NCBI GenBank assembly: GCA_907164885.2
Contig: OU015492.1
Span: forward strand, 198,625,460 to 198,689,459
DNA: 64,000 bases
Source: Dolomedes plantarius
Lineage: Eukaryota > Arthropoda > Arachnida > Araneae > Dolomedidae
Direction of reading: 5' to 3'
Shown: positions 36,163 through 48,348 of the stretch, piece after piece
Layout: every line of letters begins with the position of its first letter
Position numbering within the stretch: the first letter of the stretch is position 1
Notes under the pieces: generated by a model
Seen by the model: the letters and a program-made list of their open reading frames with translations, nothing else
What the model was told of the DNA's origin: nothing
The model's database searches: none
Program-made: the position numbers and the translations under genes

Positions 36163-37381
36163 CACTGAAATGCCACTGAATTAGGGATAGCAAAGCCTAT
36201 GCAAATTGTGTAGCGCTGCGCATCATGTATGCGCAAGTGAGGGCGCTGTGGTAACTGTATATATAGCGCGTACTGTGGTTGTTCTGAATTAGTTGTTGGA
36301 ATTGCCAGTATGGGTAAACTGCCTGATTTAGACGCCTTCGATCGCGGACAAATCGTAGGTGCGTGACGCATGGGCCATTCAGTTTCCGAAATCGTCAGAC
36401 AGCTAGGATTTTCAAGATCGACAGTGTCAAGAGTATACCAAGAATACATGGATGGTGGAAAAAAAACTAGCGATTGGGCAAACTGCAAAGGACAATTAGC
36501 CTTGACAGTGCGTGGTGAGAGACGGCTCAGGCGTATTGTACGTAGCCAGCGAAGCCAAACATTAGCTCAAATTACCACCCAGTTTAATGACGGTGCCAGT
36601 CGTACAGTCAGTAAACGGACTGTGCAACTCTCGCTTCACCCTATGGGCTTCGGGAGCCGTCGACCTACGAGAGTACCATTGCTCTATACTCGCCATCGGG
36701 CTGCACGTCTTGCCTGGGCAAGAGAGCACAGAGACTGGAGTGTAGAGGACTGGAAACGAGTAGCATGGAGTGATGAGTCTCGATTCCGACTACTTAACGC
36801 CGACGGGAGGCTGAGAATATGGCGTCAGGCTCATGAAGCCATGGATCCTGCATGCCTGGCTGCAACTGTACAAGGGCATGGTGGCTCAATCATGTCTGGG
36901 GTGTTTTTTCGTGGCACAGTTTGGGATCTTTGGTGCGTGTACCAACCTCCCTAAATGCAATTCGGTACGTAGAGTTGCTGGGTGAACACCTCCATCCGTT
37001 TATGCTGTTCTGTTATCCGCACGGTAATGAAGTTTTCCAGCAAGACAACTGTACCTCTCACAAGTCCCGGTTGGCTACTGGCTGGTTGGATGAGCATTCC
37101 TCTGACTTCTCTGTCATGAATTGGCCACCTAGAAGCCCAGACATAAATCCTATTGAGCATCTTTGGGATGTTTTGGAACAATGCGTGAAAGGCCATCACA
37201 CAGCACCAAAGAACCTTACTGAATTATGGACAGCTTTAGCCAATATTTGGCAAGCCATTCCCGTGGAACGTTTCCAGAAACTTGTTGAATCTATGCCTCG
37301 TCATGTGGCAGCCGTTATCAAGGCCAGAGAGGGCCCAACTCGTTACTAGGTAGGTATCCCTAATTCAGTGGCACTTCAGTG
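36163..37381 (+). mobile_element. Tc1/mariner element of DD36E type, full length
   Basis: Starts after TA (36161-36162) with CACTGAAATGCCACTGAATT and ends at 37381 with the inverted copy (CACTGAAGTGCCACTGAATT read inward), followed by TA. The inverted repeats match over ~29 bp with one mismatch. Length is 1,219 bp with one transposase gene. The D-to-E spacing of 36 residues is that of the group described as Incomer/DD36E. Confidence 0.93.
36310..37349 (+). pseudogene. DD36E transposase, one stop and one frameshift
   Basis: The ATG at 36310 begins MGKLPDLDAFDRGQIVGA. A TGA at 36364-36366 interrupts the first helix-turn-helix, likely a decayed CGA (Arg). The frame then runs through RQLGFSRSTVSRVYQEYM and RTVSKRTVQ (second helix-turn-helix), RVAWSDESRF (first catalytic D) and GHGGSIM. 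A frameshift near 36893-36900 follows. It resumes with VFQQDNCTSHK (second D) and SPDINPIEHLW (E; 36 residues after the D) and ends with EGPTRY and a TAG at 37347. All catalytic residues remain; two lesions make it inactive. Confidence 0.92.
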
Positions 37382-37383
37382 TA

Positions 37384-38584
37384 GATCATTCAGTATCCAA
37401 AGTATGCTTCATCCATAAGTGTTTGTAATTATCCATAATTATTGTAGAATCCTACTTTCATTCACTTAGTTGATTTCGGTGCCCATGAGGATGTCATATG
37501 TTGTTTTATATATTCCCCATTGATTGACAGATTTGTTTCAAATATGCAGTACACTAAATTAGTTATAATGCTACTGCACTAGTTTAACTTGTAATATTTT
37601 TATTGGATATTTCTTTATATATTTTTAGAGCTGGCTATCATAGATTTTGTCTACCAAGTTTCATTTCAGGAAAGCGTTAGCTAAACTAAGCTTATTTATT
37701 AACTACCAAAATGGACATTGCATTCCATTACCAAGATTACATTCACAAATCTTGTACCACATATGCTATACTTCAGGGTTTTTCCTAGCAAGGTTTGTTA
37801 CTCTTTAAAGCCTATTTTTGTTTAATAAGAGCCACGCTAAATAATGCGTGATATAATCGTCTTCTTACTGTCAAACTGAGTCTTTTTCTGAAACAAACTA
37901 ATCGACTAAAAAAATCTTTTCTAACTAATTGATTAAGATGATTGTTTTTTTCATTTATTTCAAAGTAATCGCTTTTTCATTAGATAGATAAAATTTTTAT
38001 TGTCTTTTCTCTGTATCTTAAAAGAATAAGTCAACATTTATTTTTCTTGAATCTGACGTAAAAAATTGAAGACTTTTTTGTCTTTTATTTTGCAAGCGGT
38101 AAAAAACAGTAATTGAAATCATGACCTTAATGATGAAGTTATGTTTTACAGAAATTTAATCAACCATAGTTCCTCTTCCCATCATAAAAGTATATATAGT
38201 TAACATTAAATTTAAAGTTCCAATTTGTTAAGCACTTTTCGCAGATTGTTAAGGGACTCAATTATTAATATTTTGTAGATCGATATATAGTGGGATTTAT
38301 AAAGAGAATATTATAACTCACCTTTTCCTCCTTTCCAGTTTGAGTCTAAGATGTCGCCAAACGTGATTTTTGATCACTTCGAAATAATCACTCCCATCAG
38401 AAAAATAATTTCTCTTAAACGAAACTTTCATGTTTATGAAGAATTCAATACATTTTACTGTAAAAAATTTAATCATATTATACAGTCATAAGCTAGAAAT
38501 CGGATACGCACGGTTGAGGTTAGCAAGTATTATTTACTTCGCCTTTGAATAGTCTACTAAGGCAGTCTACCACCGTGCTCTTCA
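37384..38584. other. unannotated AT-rich sequence
   Basis: No recognisable feature. Confidence 0.5.
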
Positions 38585-38712
38585 TAAATAACTTCCCTGT
38601 TTCTATTTGCTGATTATAACGGCACATGCTGAAATAGTAGGAATCAAGACAGAGTTTAAAGCAAAATAATGGGATAACAGAATATAAAAACCAAGGAATA
38701 ACTAAAAATAAA
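38585..38712 (+). repeat. paralogue of the sequence flanking the 40.9-kb solo LTR (empty site)
   Basis: Matches 40824-40858 and then, without a gap, 42351-42450, with few substitutions: AATAACTTCCCTGTTTCTAT, then CTGATTATAAYGG, then CAYRTGCTGAAATWGTAGGA, then AACCAAGGAATAACTAAAAA. It shows what the 41-kb locus looked like before the LTR arrived. Confidence 0.85.
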
Positions 38713-38781
38713 GTGAAACTGTGTTGTCACAATATTACGTAAAGAAAAATACATAAATGTTTTAGTTTAATTCTTGATCCG

Positions 38782-38856
38782 CTTATATAGTATAGTGGTT
38801 ATCGTTGTGAGCTTCTATTCCGTAGGCTTAGGTGCGAACCCGACAACGGCTAGAAC
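38782..38856 (+). other. tRNA-like sequence (decayed tRNA or SINE head)
   Basis: ATAGTATAGTGGTTATCGTT resembles an A box of the tRNA-Asp/Glu type, and GGTGCGAACCCGAC about 35 bases later resembles a B box. The acceptor stem does not pair and the anticodon stem is poor, so this is probably a SINE head or tRNA pseudogene. Confidence 0.5.
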
Positions 38857-39033
38857 TTTCCCGTTTTGTACCTGCATATAAAGTAATATAGGTCCACGTC
38901 AAGTACCTTGGAAAAGAAAAGTTTGAATTCTTGTTTCAGAGATTACTGTTTGTGCCTCGAGAGTTTTTCTTCCTTTTTAGTTTGTCTTCCTTTCGCAAAC
39001 TAGCAGCAGTAATATTTTAGTACAAACAATCTA

Positions 39034-40354
39034 CGAGGGCAGATCAAAAAGTAAGTTACACTTCCAAGTTATGTCCATTTATTAAATAACCTATACAAAA
39101 GCAACACGGCTATGACAGCATACAATGTAAGTTCACTTTTCCACAAAGTTACCAAGAGACTCTAAACATTTCTCCGAACGGACAACCAACTTTTCGATTC
39201 CGGATGCATAGAAATCTCCTCCAGCGCTATGTAACCAAACGGAGACAGCTGCATTCACCTCCACATCATTTCGGAATCGTGTCCACCGAGATCCTTTTTG
39301 AGCTTACCGAAAACATGGAATTCACATCGCTCTAAGTCGGGACTGTATGGAGGGTTTTGCCATACCTCCCACTTGAATCGCTGCAGCAGTTCGCACGTTT
39401 GGCGGGCATTGTGAGGTATTGCGTTATCGTGCAACAAAATCACACCGTCCCTCAATTTCCCCCGGCGCTTCTCATTAATTGGTTTACGCAACCGGTGCAA
39501 CATTTGACAATACGAAGCCGAGTTGATTGTCGTTCCTTTCGGCATAAACTGCACGTGCACCAAACCCTCCATGACAAAGAACATTATCGCCATAACCTTT
39601 CCTGAAGGTTGGACCTTGGCCTTCTTTTGTTGTGGTGATGAGGTGTGCACCCAGTCCATTGATTTTCTCCTTGTTTCGGGGGTGAAGTGGTCGACCCACG
39701 TTTCATACCCTGTGATAATTCGCCGCAGAAACTCGTTGCCCTCTGCAGAATACGGTTGCAAAAATGCCAGTGAGGATTGGAAACGTTGTCCCTTGTGATC
39801 ATCGGTGAGAACACGTGGGACCCATCTTTGACACAGTGTTACGAAATCCAAGGTCCTGGTGAACAATGGAGAACACACTGCCAAACGAAATGCTCAGCAT
39901 GCTGGAAATTTCCCGCAGTTTTATGCGCCGATTCTCTGTAATGATCGCATCCACACGGTCAACATTTGCAACGGTACTGGACATTGCCGGCCTGCCTTCG
40001 CGATATTCGTCCGTGATATCCGTGCGTCCGGCATCAAATTGTTGACACCACTTTACAATACCTTGCCGAGAAATTGCGCGCTCACCAGATACATCAGTGC
40101 TTTCGCGATGAATGTCCGTGGAATTAATCCGTTTGGCCCATAGAAATCTGGTTGTTTCAAGCACCTCCAATTTGGAGTGAACATCCAGTTGTCGCGCCAT
40201 TGATTTTAGCCACACACAACAAGAGGGGAAACCACACTAACCTTCCTATCGGACGTCTGAGAAGCTAATGTCCCTTTCTCCGCATTGCCAAAGGTTACGA
40301 CACGCAGCGCGCTCTTGCAGTGAGTTAGAACAACTTACTTTTTGTCCGGCCTCG
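39034..40354 (-). mobile_element. mariner element, full length, inactive
   Basis: Inverted repeats at both ends: CGAGGGCAGATCAAAAAGTA at 39034 and, read inward from 40354, CGAGGCCGGACAAAAAGTAA. Both continue into AAGTT and are bordered by TA (39032-39033, 40355-40356). Length 1,321 bp is typical of mariner. A single transposase gene lies on the minus strand. Confidence 0.93.
39133..40200 (-). pseudogene. mariner transposase (DD34D type) with mutated catalytic sites
   Basis: The minus-strand start at 40200 (MARQLDVHSKLEV) leads into the HTH region (ISRQGIVKWCQQF, REISSMLSISFGSVFSIVHQ). A frameshift near 39810-39840 separates it from CQRWVPRVLTDDHKGQR. The first catalytic block reads TGYETWVDHF, where the family has TGDETW: Asp is replaced by Tyr. 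The second, LLHDNAIPH, is kept apart from Arg to Ile. The third, YSPDLERCEFH, has Glu where mariner has Asp. The end is frameshifted near 39265; the tail LESLGNFVEK and TGA at 39135-39133 lie in another frame. Inactive on several counts. Confidence 0.92.
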
Positions 40355-40567
40355 TATGTCTTTGTTATTATTTCCATAGGCTGCACTAGTTATTAACGTG
40401 TTTGCATACAGTTCCTATTCGAGCATCTCAAGTTTTGTTACTGTTATATTTGGGATAATTTATTAATTTGGCTAATGCGAAGGCACCTGTCATTTGACAT
40501 TCACATAGAACCATGAAATAGTTGACAATTATTTTTATCTAGGAGCATGATACAGGTAAGTCAAGAT

Positions 40568-40792
40568 TGCTCCCTTGGTGCCACCCCAATTTTGATAGAG
40601 CACTCCCAATCTAAAGGGCTCGCACCTTCCCTCTCCCACTGACCTCGGGGAAGGATTTTTCGGTCTACGGATTTAACATGCCCATATCAGGCCTAGACAA
40701 GAATATACTTAATGGCATTCTTCTGTATTTAAACTGAGCACCTCCAGTCCGAAACCCAACGCGCTACCACTAGACTATCACGGGCTCTATAT
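40568..40792 (-). mobile_element. tRNA-derived SINE, 3'-truncated
   Basis: The minus-strand head AGCCCGTGATAGTCTAGTGG then TAGCGCGTTGGG is tRNA-like (A box clear, B box degenerate). The body TGTCTAGGCCTGATATGGGC then TTAAATCCGTAGACC is that of the 10-kb SINE and the split 55/58-kb SINE. It stops near a GGTGGCACC motif and lacks the CAA tail. It serves as a second empty site for the 55-kb element. Confidence 0.78.
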
Positions 40793-40858
40793 CTGTGATC
40801 AATATTACCGTAAAGTGAGAAAAATAACTTCCCTGTTTCTATTCACTGATTATAATGG

Positions 40859-42345
40859 TGTCACCGTAATATTATTATTAGTTATAGTATTAGTGGTAGT
40901 ACGAGTAATTAGAGAGTGATGCTCATATGTATAGTTCCAAATCAATTTATTAAACCAATCATAAAACATATACAAACAACATTATTCATTAAAGATTTCC
41001 GAATTTCTATTTCATTAACACCATATATCTACATATACATTTCAAATTATCTTCCTTACTATATCTTATCAATACATTAATTCTGATTATTTATCTAACC
41101 TTCATTCTCATCAATATCAAACTACTAACATTTTTATCTACTCCCTAACATTGTTATATTATCCTACATTCTTAATTGCTATACATAAACACATTACAAA
41201 ACTATTGCAAGATACTACTTCAATTAATATGGATATACACAAGCACTATTTTATGATAGATATTCTATGCATAAATGTAAAGATTTCACCTAATCTGCCC
41301 TATCTAATTAACTGCGCTCTCTAGTAGGCATTGGGCATTGCTAGGATAAGTCAAAATACTCTCCTACCTTGTCTGACGACATCTCGACATCACAATCCTT
41401 GCTGGGAAAAACATAGGGCTCTGCACGTCTCCGAGAATACACTCGCGTTGGGAGAGCGTTTGTCACTCCGAAGGTCCGTACCTCATCACAAGCATGGCTG
41501 GGGGGTCATCGGGCTCTCTGGTCCAGGGTAACAGCTGCGATCATCGGCCTGCTGCGGACTCAGGGTGCTTTTCTCCGCATCTAGGCATTTGCTACGGGGG
41601 CGCGTTGGTCCAGGGGAAACGGCTGCTCCTCTCTCGCTAAATGACAGGTTAGTCGGTCGGCCTCTCCGGTATTGGGGTCTGCATCTATCTCATATCGGTT
41701 TGCTTTTTCGGGTACCGAGGACTTGGCTTGTCTCTCCGGTATTAAGTTAGCAGCCCGTCATCTTCTCTCTTCCTTCGCTGTCTACCGGGGCTTATGTGTT
41801 CTTAGTGAAAGATCTCAAATCGTTCTGCTCTCTCTAAAAACTTTTCCTCTCGAGCTCAACTTCCATCATTAAATATTCAGGCCCTCATTGGTGGCCACCT
41901 TCTGTCCTATGGGTCGATCCGGGACCCCTTCATTGGCCGATCACCCATTTTATATTCCCATCTTCTCCAATCCATATTGACGGGGGCCTTCGCCCTTGCA
42001 CCTGTCTGGGGTTTCTTACATTTTTGACTTCCCACGCTCTCGCCTGTGCCTCCTGTGGCTTTTCTAACGCCGGTCAACCTCGTAAATTGCCCTACCCCTT
42101 TTCTTCTCCTAACTGTGACTCCGTTTTCACATTTTCCTCAGCTCATTATCACCAGCTGGGCCCTTCGTTAAACGCAGCTGTTGACCGTTTTCTCATTTCA
42201 ATTGCCCCCTCTCAACTTGTTATCTCTCCTTGCCATTCGCATACGCGGTACATTATCCCGCTGTTCAAGGCATCTCTTTTGTCTGATTTTTTGAATTCCG
42301 TTTTCTATCGCCCCTTTTCTGAACACATGTCGTGTCTCCACGACA
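40859..42345. mobile_element. solo LTR, 1,487 bp, with 5-bp target duplication
   Basis: Begins TGTCACCGTAAT and ends CTCCACGACA (TGTC...GACA borders), with AATGG on both sides (40854-40858, 42346-42350). The flanks join to match the uninterrupted paralogue at 38585-38712. The second half (41310-42345) is C/T-rich and much higher in GC than the neighbourhood. I see no internal direct repeat that would mark two LTRs and no gag or pol, so it is a solo LTR or a non-coding LTR element. Frames such as 42024-42368 are probably by-products of the skew. Orientation is undetermined. Confidence 0.85.
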
Positions 42346-42430
42346 AATGGCATGTGCTGAAATTGTAGGAATCAAGACAGAATTTAAAGCAAAATAATGG
42401 GATAATAGAATAAAGAATAATAGACAAAGG

Positions 42431-42620
42431 AAAAACCAAGGAATAACTAAAAATAAATAGTGAGAAGACTGCAGATAAATGTATTTAGAACAAAACTTAA
42501 CAAGGAATTAAAAAGGAATAAATGTATTTAGAACAAGGAATAACAGAACAAGGAAAAACCAAGGAATAACTAAAAATAAATAGTGAGAAGACTGCAGATA
42601 AATCTATTTAGAACAAAACT
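42431..42620. repeat. tandem duplication, period 122 bp
   Basis: AAAAACCAAGGAATAACTAA through ACTGCAGATAAAT and TATTTAGAACAAAACTTA occurs at 42431 and again at 42553, nearly identical. This lies inside the dispersed repeat that hosts the solo LTR; the 38.6-kb paralogue has only one copy. Confidence 0.8.
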
Positions 42621-42624
42621 TATA

Positions 42625-45600
42625 AATTAAACTAGCATCAAAACTAGGCACCAAATGTATTTGCAAATTATAGTGTTGTATGGGCTTGTCTTTCTATTAA
42701 ATATGGAGTTTCTATTAAACACAAGGAAAAGATAAGTAATGGATAATAAAGGTTCTTGAATCTAGACAAACTCTGCAGTTACCCTAGTTTTATTTTCTGG
42801 AAACTTTAAACCCTGTTTTCTACGAGATCTTCAAGAAGGAAGATCAAAGATGGGGACAACGACACGAATTCATGGATTTTCGTTGCATCCCCTCGGCTTT
42901 TCAAACTGACAGAAAGATCCCTTTTGTCTGGTATACGAGTAGTGAACCTTTTCGTAGACAGGGGTCTAAAACTCGAAAAGAATACTTGACATTTTCATGT
43001 CAGCTACTTTACTGGTAGAAAAAGGCATATTTTCGATATTTTAGTAGTATCAATAAAAGCAATTATTAAGACTTAATAATAGAAAATATTTATTTATTAA
43101 ATAAAAGATACAGAATACTTACTTAGCGATAAAAAATACTATAATGAAAAAAAAGTCAAAACTGACGATTTATCATATGAATAAAATCCTACGTATCACT
43201 AAGGAGAGGTAGCGTTCATATTTGTAGTGCAGCCGGTGTAGCACGAAATTCAAAGAAACATTTATTCAAGCATGTCCGTTTTAATATAAAGATATTTATA
43301 ATCCCAAAATCTCTAACAATTTTCTTAAATATCCATTCACAACTAGGTCATCCGAGTGAGAACAAAACTATTTTGCTTAACACTTATTCATCAATAAATG
43401 GACACCTTTTCCTTTGGTTGTGCCTGGGAGTTTAGTTTCCAGTGTAACAACAGCTGGCAGACTAAAGTTACATTAATATCAATAGGGATAAATAAGCATC
43501 CAATAAAGCCCGAACCAGGTGGTCAGAAACAATTTGGTGATGAATGAACAAACTCTAGCTGATTTATAATTGGAATAGTACGTTTCCGTTGTTTCATTGG
43601 GTAAATTATGCCTTTCGCTTATCGTAGAAGTCAGAATTCGATTCACGTTATTGCTTTAGATAATAAGGATATTTAGCGTTTGTTGTTATTAATGTTCTTA
43701 TAATCTAAGATCTCTTAGAATTGTACGGGATTACCATTATTGTATGTCTGACAAATGTACTCATATCTGCTTTAGTGACAAGTTTTGCTGTTACACACAT
43801 TTAAATGCATTATGTTCCAAGTGTTAGCATCCGTAGGATTAATTTAAATCTAAATATCTTATAAATTATTCTAGTGGTTAACAAGGTGGCTAGAAGATAA
43901 TAATGAGCAAAGTAATTACTTGCTGTCGGGTTCTCACAGTTTGGGCAAATAACTTGTTAATATAGGCTGCAAATATTATGGGAGCATCATACAAATTATG
44001 GTTATATTAATTTTAATTGGATTTTCTGTTTTCCGTACATTATTTCTATCTAATATTATTATTTATGTCTACTCGACAGAGCTAACCTGTTTATTTTGGC
44101 TGAATGTAAAATAAAATTGCAAAAATATCTGATTTTAAAGACTTTTTTTCCTGGTAGATGTAGTTAAGGCTGCTGTATACTAAGCTTATTGGATTCGCTC
44201 ATGTCTCATTAAAAATAGGTTGAGATGCATATTGCAGTATAGTGACTGGTAATTTGTCACCTGGAATAGAAAAATGACATCAATAAATGACAAACAAGGA
44301 AGGACGACCCAAAAAATTATGAACCATGGAACATATTTATTTCGAGGGAATATGAAAAAAATGGCTTAAAGCCTCAAAAAAATACAGAATTTTTGCCATT
44401 CTATGCGACTATGATGACCAGTGGATGAGTCTTGAGTGCCCATGCGAACAGCACCAATTTCCGAGTCAAACTCTCTCGCATCATCCTAGGCATCCTGAAA
44501 AAATTACCTTCTCTGGAGTCTTTCTTCCAACGAGTCGGGAGAGATCCCCTCTTGCAGGAGGCTGATGAGTTTTGCATAGGCCCAGCAATCCGAAAAATTT
44601 GGTGAATAGCGCTCGTTAATCGGCGAAAAAAATTGCGAAAACAAAGCGACACAAAGAGAATCGATTATGCATGTGTATCTCGGGGAGGCAAAAAGTAGCC
44701 AAACTGGTAGCGTGATATACAACCCTTTCTCCCCCTCACATCGAAATTTCTCCGATAATGAGGGGCGCGTTCTTATCTTTGAAAAATAGGTTTTCGTTGA
44801 ATACAGTGCCATAGTCAACGGGCAGTATCAACATTTATGTGGTACGCGCCGCTGATAGGGGAAAGGTCCCATAAGAAAAAGATAGTTTTAAAGGATGGTA
44901 CAAAACGTTACGACAGCTCACTTTAATGATAACCTATGGAGAAAATTTGTCTTCTGTTGATATCTGCATAAATGCTGATAATCAAATAAATTGTGTTTTC
45001 AGGTAGCCTGAACTTTTCTACCCCTTGCAACAGGATTCTTCTATAAATTTCGTTCCCCAAAGGAATTGATGAGTGTTTAAAACACACTATACCAGATTTT
45101 TTCGTCGGAAAACTAAAATTTTTAAATATTATTTGCGTATTTTTAAAAAGCGAAACATGCCTCAAGGATTAAAATTTCTTTCTCTATTAGGGAGTACATT
45201 TTTTTTAAAAAATCTTTAAATCCAATTCGGCAATCATTGGACAAATTTTCTCGATAGGTTAACATTCAGGTGAGGGAATCGAATAGGATTAGTGCATAGC
45301 CTTAAGATATAAGTCACGCGAGGTGGCTTGCTTCTGGAAATAGGCTTCTAGAAAAATACATTCCAGGTTCCTTAAAATTTCTTTTTTCTGCCGAGTGTTG
45401 GAAATATCTAAGGAGAGACGAAAATATAATCATTCTCTTATCAGGCTGTAAAGACATTTGTAGTCACAATTTTCGTCACAAAGATTGTGGGGCATGAAAT
45501 TTTCACGTTGCCAGGACGATCAAGAAGTTTTGACGCTGGCTTTGACGTTCAGAGGCGCGAGGTCAAACCATGGTTCTGGTAAACGGTCGTACAAGAGGTT

Positions 45601-46915
45601 GTTTCGAAAGCCAGCGAAAATCATAATATTGAACATATAATGTTAGATTAGAAGAAAATAGGAAGCGTAAAAATCTAGGAAACAAAGATAATGAAAAATT
45701 ATGTAAAGTGAATGTAAATTGCATTATAGTAGTTCGTTCTTCAGTTAATTTTATTCGCCTCATTTTTATATATGAAAAAAATAAGATACATTTTTTTAAT
45801 TTAGAGGCTTTTTAACAATAATTAGAAAAAAATTACTCAGATAGGACATTAAGAAAAATTATTATGACTTTTGAAACACAACACAAAGGATTCTGGAAAC
45901 ATTTTTAGGCTTATTTTCCTAATATCTCAGGTTTTAAAGTTATTTTGAGTTTAAAGTATTCTGAGTTTTTTCTCCAATATATTCGATTTTTATTAACTGA
46001 GAGACTATTATTTCAACGTGCATGTGATAGGAATCTAAACGATAAAGAAAAATTCATAAAATATTTAACGTCTTTCACCAAATGTCTAAAGATTAGACAC
46101 ACAAAAGTTTTTTTACAAAGGCATTTTTCATCAAGATTTTTACTTTAACGTGAACCAAAACATGCATTGTTTTGAAGATTAGTCTGAATCCCATATTGTG
46201 TAAGTGACCATTAACTCTTACTTATGACTGACTACACCTTTCCATAAATCCTTCCTACAAAGAAAATTTAAAAACTGTTTTAAGAAAAACAGAATAAATG
46301 CAGCAAGTTTACAATGGGTTTTTTTTTTAAGGCCAGCTGAAAAGTGAAAAAAAGGAAAAAAAATCAGAAATGAGAAAAGGGCTTGTAGCCAAGCGTTAGA
46401 GAATGTGTAATTTTTTTCTTTAAAATTATGTAAGTTCCAAATAATTCTCGACATGTTTGATAATCATCGAGCTCATTCACCTTAAAAAAATTAATAAAGG
46501 AAAATAACCACAGTTAATCCAAGTAACAGGACGCAGAGAAATAAAAGAAATATTTAATAAGTAAATTATCAAATTATTTAAGCTAAAATGCCTGAATTTT
46601 TAAAAACTGTCAGAAAACCATAAGAAAACAAATAAAGATATAAAGTTTGATAAATGACTCAAGAAATTCTTAAATATATGTACTTTTATTTTCTTAGGCA
46701 AGCGATTATTTATGACAAGCATGGAAATTTCTTTTTTTCTTCTTTATCACACAATTGTTTATTTTAAATGTAAAATTTCAACTTTAGACAGCTGCTGCAA
46801 CTTTAGACTTTCTATGTAGGGTACAAAATTGAATATGGAAATGAAAAAAACGATATTTTTTTATACGTATTGACAAGCATGGAAATTTCTTTTTCATGGA
46901 AATTTCCATGAATAC
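42625..46915. other. 4.3-kb unannotated region
   Basis: No transposon termini identified. At 44401-44830 two overlapping minus-strand frames (104 and 83 codons) sit in slightly GC-richer DNA but resemble nothing I know. Near 45530-45620 a 10-bp inverted repeat (CGCTGGCTTT) occurs. Near 46713 and 46871 a GACAAGCATGGAAATTTCTT direct repeat is seen. Confidence 0.4.
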
Positions 46916-46924
46916 CTTAAGACG

Positions 46925-47720
46925 ATGTTACTTTGTGACTGCAGGGATAAATTTATGGCACAAAGTAATTTTTTCGTATTTCGGATCTTGCGCCACGCCC
47001 GTGATACCGGGAAGGAAAAGAACAGTGCCAACATTTTGTCCGACATACAAAGACACCTAGTGACAGTGTTCGAAGCTTCTGCGAGCTATTTGTCTTCGCT
47101 GGCCAGTGTTTTGTTCAAACCTATTGTCAAGTTATTGACTCAAACTTCGGAAACTTTGTGTGCTGAAGGTTAACACCTTATACAACCAGCTACCACAGGT
47201 AATTATTTTTATTGTCAATTTGTTGGTTAGATTGTGGAGCAATATAACTTTTGTGTAGCGATATTTCCGAGAGATATGAGAACATCACCTAAATATCGAA
47301 AGGTGACGGGGTTATTTTGTGACACATTGATACTGTCACAAAATAACCCAAAAAGTCGACCCACTTCCTCCAGCCGCTCGATCTTGCTTTTTTCCGTCTT
47401 CTAAAATACCACTGGAGAGAAAGAAGTATTGACTCTCTGTAAAAAAACTAACCGAAGGAGCAGAATGTGCCAAAAGACTAATTTCCTCTTCTTCTCAAAG
47501 AACTGATGGCTGCCCTGAGCACCTGAGGTCTCTTTGATGTCAAAGATATAGATAAAGCTATCCAATATTTGTAATAGGTATATATAATTGTGTATCAAGC
47601 TTCTGATAAGCGTTTTACTCTCTAACTTTGTATCAAGTAATTTTTCCTCTTGGATTTCAAGGCGGAAACACAGATGTCACAAAGTAGCCCCCACTCGGCG
47701 GGCAACTTTGTGACACATTT
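46925..47720. repeat. cluster of TGTCACAAA / TTTGTGACA inverted repeats
   Basis: Three inverted-repeat pairs are nested along ~800 bp. One is at about 46928-46969 (TTACTTTGTGAC ... GCACAAAGTAA). One is a perfect 16-bp pair at 47309-47324 and 47334-47349 (GGGTTATTTTGTGACA and its complement, 9-bp loop). One is at 47673-47718 (TGTCACAAAGTAGCCC ... GGGCAACTTTGTGACA). An 82-codon plus frame (46925-47173) lies inside and is not recognised. Possibly an old foldback-type element. Confidence 0.6.
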
Positions 47721-48348
47721 TAACCTTAATTTCTCAATGGCAATTAAAGATCCGAGTTAGCGCAATACATTACTACGTAAGGAAATGATATACCAATGTT
47801 TAGCAATTGTTCGTTTTAGGCTGGTTTTAAAAATGATCGGCTAGCACAGGAGAAAACTTAAAATCCGTCAGAAAGTAACCTCATCTTACGATATTGTATT
47901 AAATTTATCAATATAAATATTCTTTATTACGGCAAAGGGGTATCTTTAACTAATTTTTTCCTATTCTGTCCTGTAAATTGCATTAATTCTGTTGAGATAC
48001 AGAACTAAAACTCTCTCATGAATACTAAGATGTTCTGTAGTGTCTTCTTTGTCTTTTTCTGTCAGTAACTAAATATTCATGACCAAGAGATTTGCTATTC
48101 CTCAAAGCATCAGTTCGAATACCGTCAAATATAGCACACGTGAGCACGGTGTGACATGTTTTTTTAGGCTGTCCTGACCTGCTGTATCAATCTGATGCAT
48201 TTCACAATCGGAGAGACCTCCCTGACTCCATCTTCAACAACTGTTCAGCAAATTATCCTCATGAGACATTTTAGTCAATGTAATTAAGTACTCTCTTTAT
48301 TCCAAAAAAATTGAATTTTCCAAGAATGTCAAACAAAATCACCTCTTA
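47721..48348. other. unannotated sequence
   Basis: Nothing recognised up to the Helitron start. Confidence 0.5.

Noticed and set aside
38782..38856. Functional tRNA gene
   Set aside because: A and B boxes are present but acceptor and anticodon stems do not pair; more likely SINE head or pseudogene. The same holds for 35.4, 40.75, 54.9 and 61.2 kb.
40859..42345. Complete LTR retrotransposon
   Set aside because: No internal pair of LTRs, primer-binding site or pol coding; the interval behaves as one LTR with a single target duplication.
42024..42368. 114-codon frame as a gene
   Set aside because: It lies in the C/T-rich part of the solo LTR and crosses its right border, so it cannot be a native gene of either.
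44401..44830. Two overlapping minus-strand frames as exons of a host gene
   Set aside because: No motif, no splice-consistent joining and no homology that I can recognise.
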